Shown one piece after another: positions 42,701 through 43,761 of a stretch of DNA of 43,761 nucleotides. The position numbers and the translations under genes were made by a program. How positions within the stretch are numbered: position 1 is the first letter of the stretch; every line of letters begins with the position of its first letter. The notes under the pieces were generated by a model, which saw nothing but the letters and a program-made list of their open reading frames with translations, made no database searches and was not told where the DNA came from. Source of the stretch: Candidatus Anaerobiospirillum stercoravium (GTDB lineage: Bacteria > Pseudomonadota > Gammaproteobacteria > Enterobacterales > Succinivibrionaceae); assembly GCA_019113025.1 (NCBI GenBank), contig DXIF01000176.1, positions 1 through 43,761 of the forward strand, given 5' to 3'.

Positions 42701-43129
42701 GTGAATATCGAGCATCCGATTAAGACAGACATCTCGATCTTATTGGCCCTAGGTGTCGCTATTTTAGCTACAACAGCGTCTTTACTTCTTTATTTGATTG
42801 AACATGCCGAAGTGCTGCTTGTATTCGTGCGTGAAGGCTTGGTTATAACTAAGCAAACAGTTGGTTTTTTATTTGCGCTTTCGATTTGCACTGCTTTTCT
42901 CGCAATGTTCATTATGATTCTTAAGTCTCTGAGTTTTGCGCGATCAGTTGCTTGGCGAGCTTTCAGAGCTTCTGAGATGAAGCAGTCTTCGATAGGGACA
43001 GAGGCATGCAACTCAAATAAAGACGGCGTAACCAATATAGGGCAGAAGTTTACTTTAGAACAGTCTAATCCATCGGCTAAAACAATAGTAACAATCAAGA
43101 ATTTAGACGATTATGGTGATGACGACTAA
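42701..43129 (+). CDS. Small two-helix membrane protein, unknown
   Basis: The predicted protein has 142 residues and starts at GTG, with a strong AAGGAGG six bases upstream. Two hydrophobic helices (about residues 11-31, LLALGVAILATTASLLLYLI, and 48-72, VGFLFALSICTAFLAMFIMIL) are followed by a polar C-terminal half ending in acidic NLDDYGDDD. I do not recognise the family. The DNA is visibly more AT-rich and its codons less biased than neighbouring genes, suggesting recent acquisition or weak selection. A second small membrane protein gene follows after 28 bases. Confidence 0.65.
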   Translation: MNIEHPIKTDISILLALGVAILATTASLLLYLIEHAEVLLVFVREGLVITKQTVGFLFALSICTAFLAMFIMILKSLSFARSVAWRAFRASEMKQSSIGTEACNSNKDGVTNIGQKFTLEQSNPSAKTIVTIKNLDDYGDDD

Positions 43130-43157
43130 ATAAACAGACTGAGGAGGAGATAAAGTA

Positions 43158-43283
43158 ATGCTATTTGCGTATTTGCTTATTGGATCTTTGGTTGCCGTGG
43201 GTGTGGGGGCCTTATTGTGGTTTATTTTGAACTTTGAGCGTGATTCAAAGAAGTTCTATAAGGACTATCTCAAAGATCGTTAG
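43158..43283 (+). CDS. 41-residue single-span membrane peptide
   Basis: This ORF is too short for the track. A strong GAGGAGGAGA site precedes the ATG at 43158. The peptide begins MLFAYLLIGSLVAVGVGALL, one transmembrane helix (about residues 2-24), followed by a charged tail rich in Lys, Asp and Tyr. It lies 28 bases after the 142-residue membrane protein gene on the same strand, so the two are probably one transcript. No family recognised. Confidence 0.6.
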   Translation: MLFAYLLIGSLVAVGVGALLWFILNFERDSKKFYKDYLKDR

Positions 43284-43761
43284 CAGCTGTTAACGCAGTT
43301 TGCAGCTGGGCAGCTGAGGTCCTGTGAAGTGCACATGAGGCGGGGTGGTTTGGTGTTGGTGCATCAGGCAATCCCGCCTTGTTGTATGTGCGTTCCTATG
43401 TGGTAATTAGGCTTGAGGCTTAGGATGGGAACTCTATGGTTGGGGGCCCAAATCAGCAGGTAGCCCGCGCGCAGTCTCAAGGGATCTTGGATTCTTCTCC
43501 CTTATTTAAGCCATTTTCATTAGTTCCTGATACCAACAACTTTGGGCTCAAGTCTAAGAATAAATAACAACATTAAGATGGGGCAGAGTGTTGCGACGGA
43601 GTCTGATAAAACAGTGATTAAAACAGTAATCGTAAATTTCTCTAGAATCGGTACACCACGCCTTGAACGGTGACAGGATAACACCAAATATCTTGAGCAT
43701 CCGCCACCTAATTTTCAAAACTCCATTCAGCTGATAGCTACGCATTAAGCGCATTCACAGC
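43284..43761. other. Right-edge region without a supported gene
   Basis: A 43-codon ORF starts at ATG 43436 and ends at TAA 43565-43567 (MVGGPNQQVARAQ at the start, FGLKSKNK at the end). It is hydrophilic, has only a weak GGGA site, and is unrecognised. A 66-residue minus-strand ORF (43554-43754) overlaps its end and is also unrecognised. AGGCGGG/CCCGCCT arms occur at about 43338-43379. The DNA after 43490 is AT-rich. Confidence 0.3.

Noticed and set aside
43554-43754. 66-residue minus-strand ORF at the right edge, considered as a transposase remnant
   Set aside because: No transposase motif or inverted terminal repeat can be seen and the window ends here.

Overview
The window reads as a chromosomal segment of a GC-rich gammaproteobacterium. 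The evidence is a minCDE locus with a divergent ycgL, DsdX/DsdA, UxaA/UxaB, AmtB, PgpA and a gammaproteobacterial-type 5S rRNA. The frequent TTA leucine codons and the Ala/Pro/Glu-rich inserts in otherwise conserved proteins suggest a lineage such as Succinivibrionaceae. That placement is inference. I see no tRNA, CRISPR array, intact insertion sequence or phage.

Left part (1-4.5 kb): a D-serine catabolic module, ridA-dsdX-dsdA, followed by a YheO-type regulator. DsdX imports D-serine, DsdA makes 2-aminoacrylate from it, and RidA removes that reactive intermediate. 4.9-8.7 kb: minC, minD and minE on the minus strand with unusually wide gaps, and ycgL divergent. MinD carries a low-complexity N-terminal extension of about 222 residues and a possible internal TTG start. 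8.8-15.4 kb: a transmembrane SpoIIE-type PP2C phosphatase lacking one canonical metal-binding Asp, divergent from a very large ABC_sub_bind-family periplasmic protein; together they may be a signalling pair. 15.7-17.7 kb: amtB, its terminators, and an orphan 5S rRNA gene with its own promoter and terminator.

Middle part (18-31.6 kb): uxaB-uxaA (hexuronate catabolism), a MATE exporter with a long Ala-rich cytoplasmic extension, an aspartate/aromatic aminotransferase, a 1-phosphofructokinase-family kinase, a DUF2333-like protein, an ABC exporter, pgpA, and a BioD-like dethiobiotin synthetase.

Right part (31.7-42.4 kb), the most interesting stretch: a minus-strand run of a FabH-like ketosynthase, an SDR reductase, an NMT1/TauA-type ABC importer (three genes), a dedicated acyl carrier protein and an acyl-AMP ligase. 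It lies between bioD and a fused bioB-bioA gene. A simple hypothesis is an alternative pimeloyl-ACP route, in which an imported dicarboxylate is loaded on the ACP, extended by the ketosynthase and reduced. A 55-codon ORF missing from the ORF track abuts the ketosynthase gene. At the right edge are two small membrane-protein genes in more AT-rich DNA, one of them only 41 codons.

A recurrent feature is that many intergenic regions hold their own unrelated short tandem repeat (5-16 bp units), and two transcription units end in sets of three consecutive hairpins.
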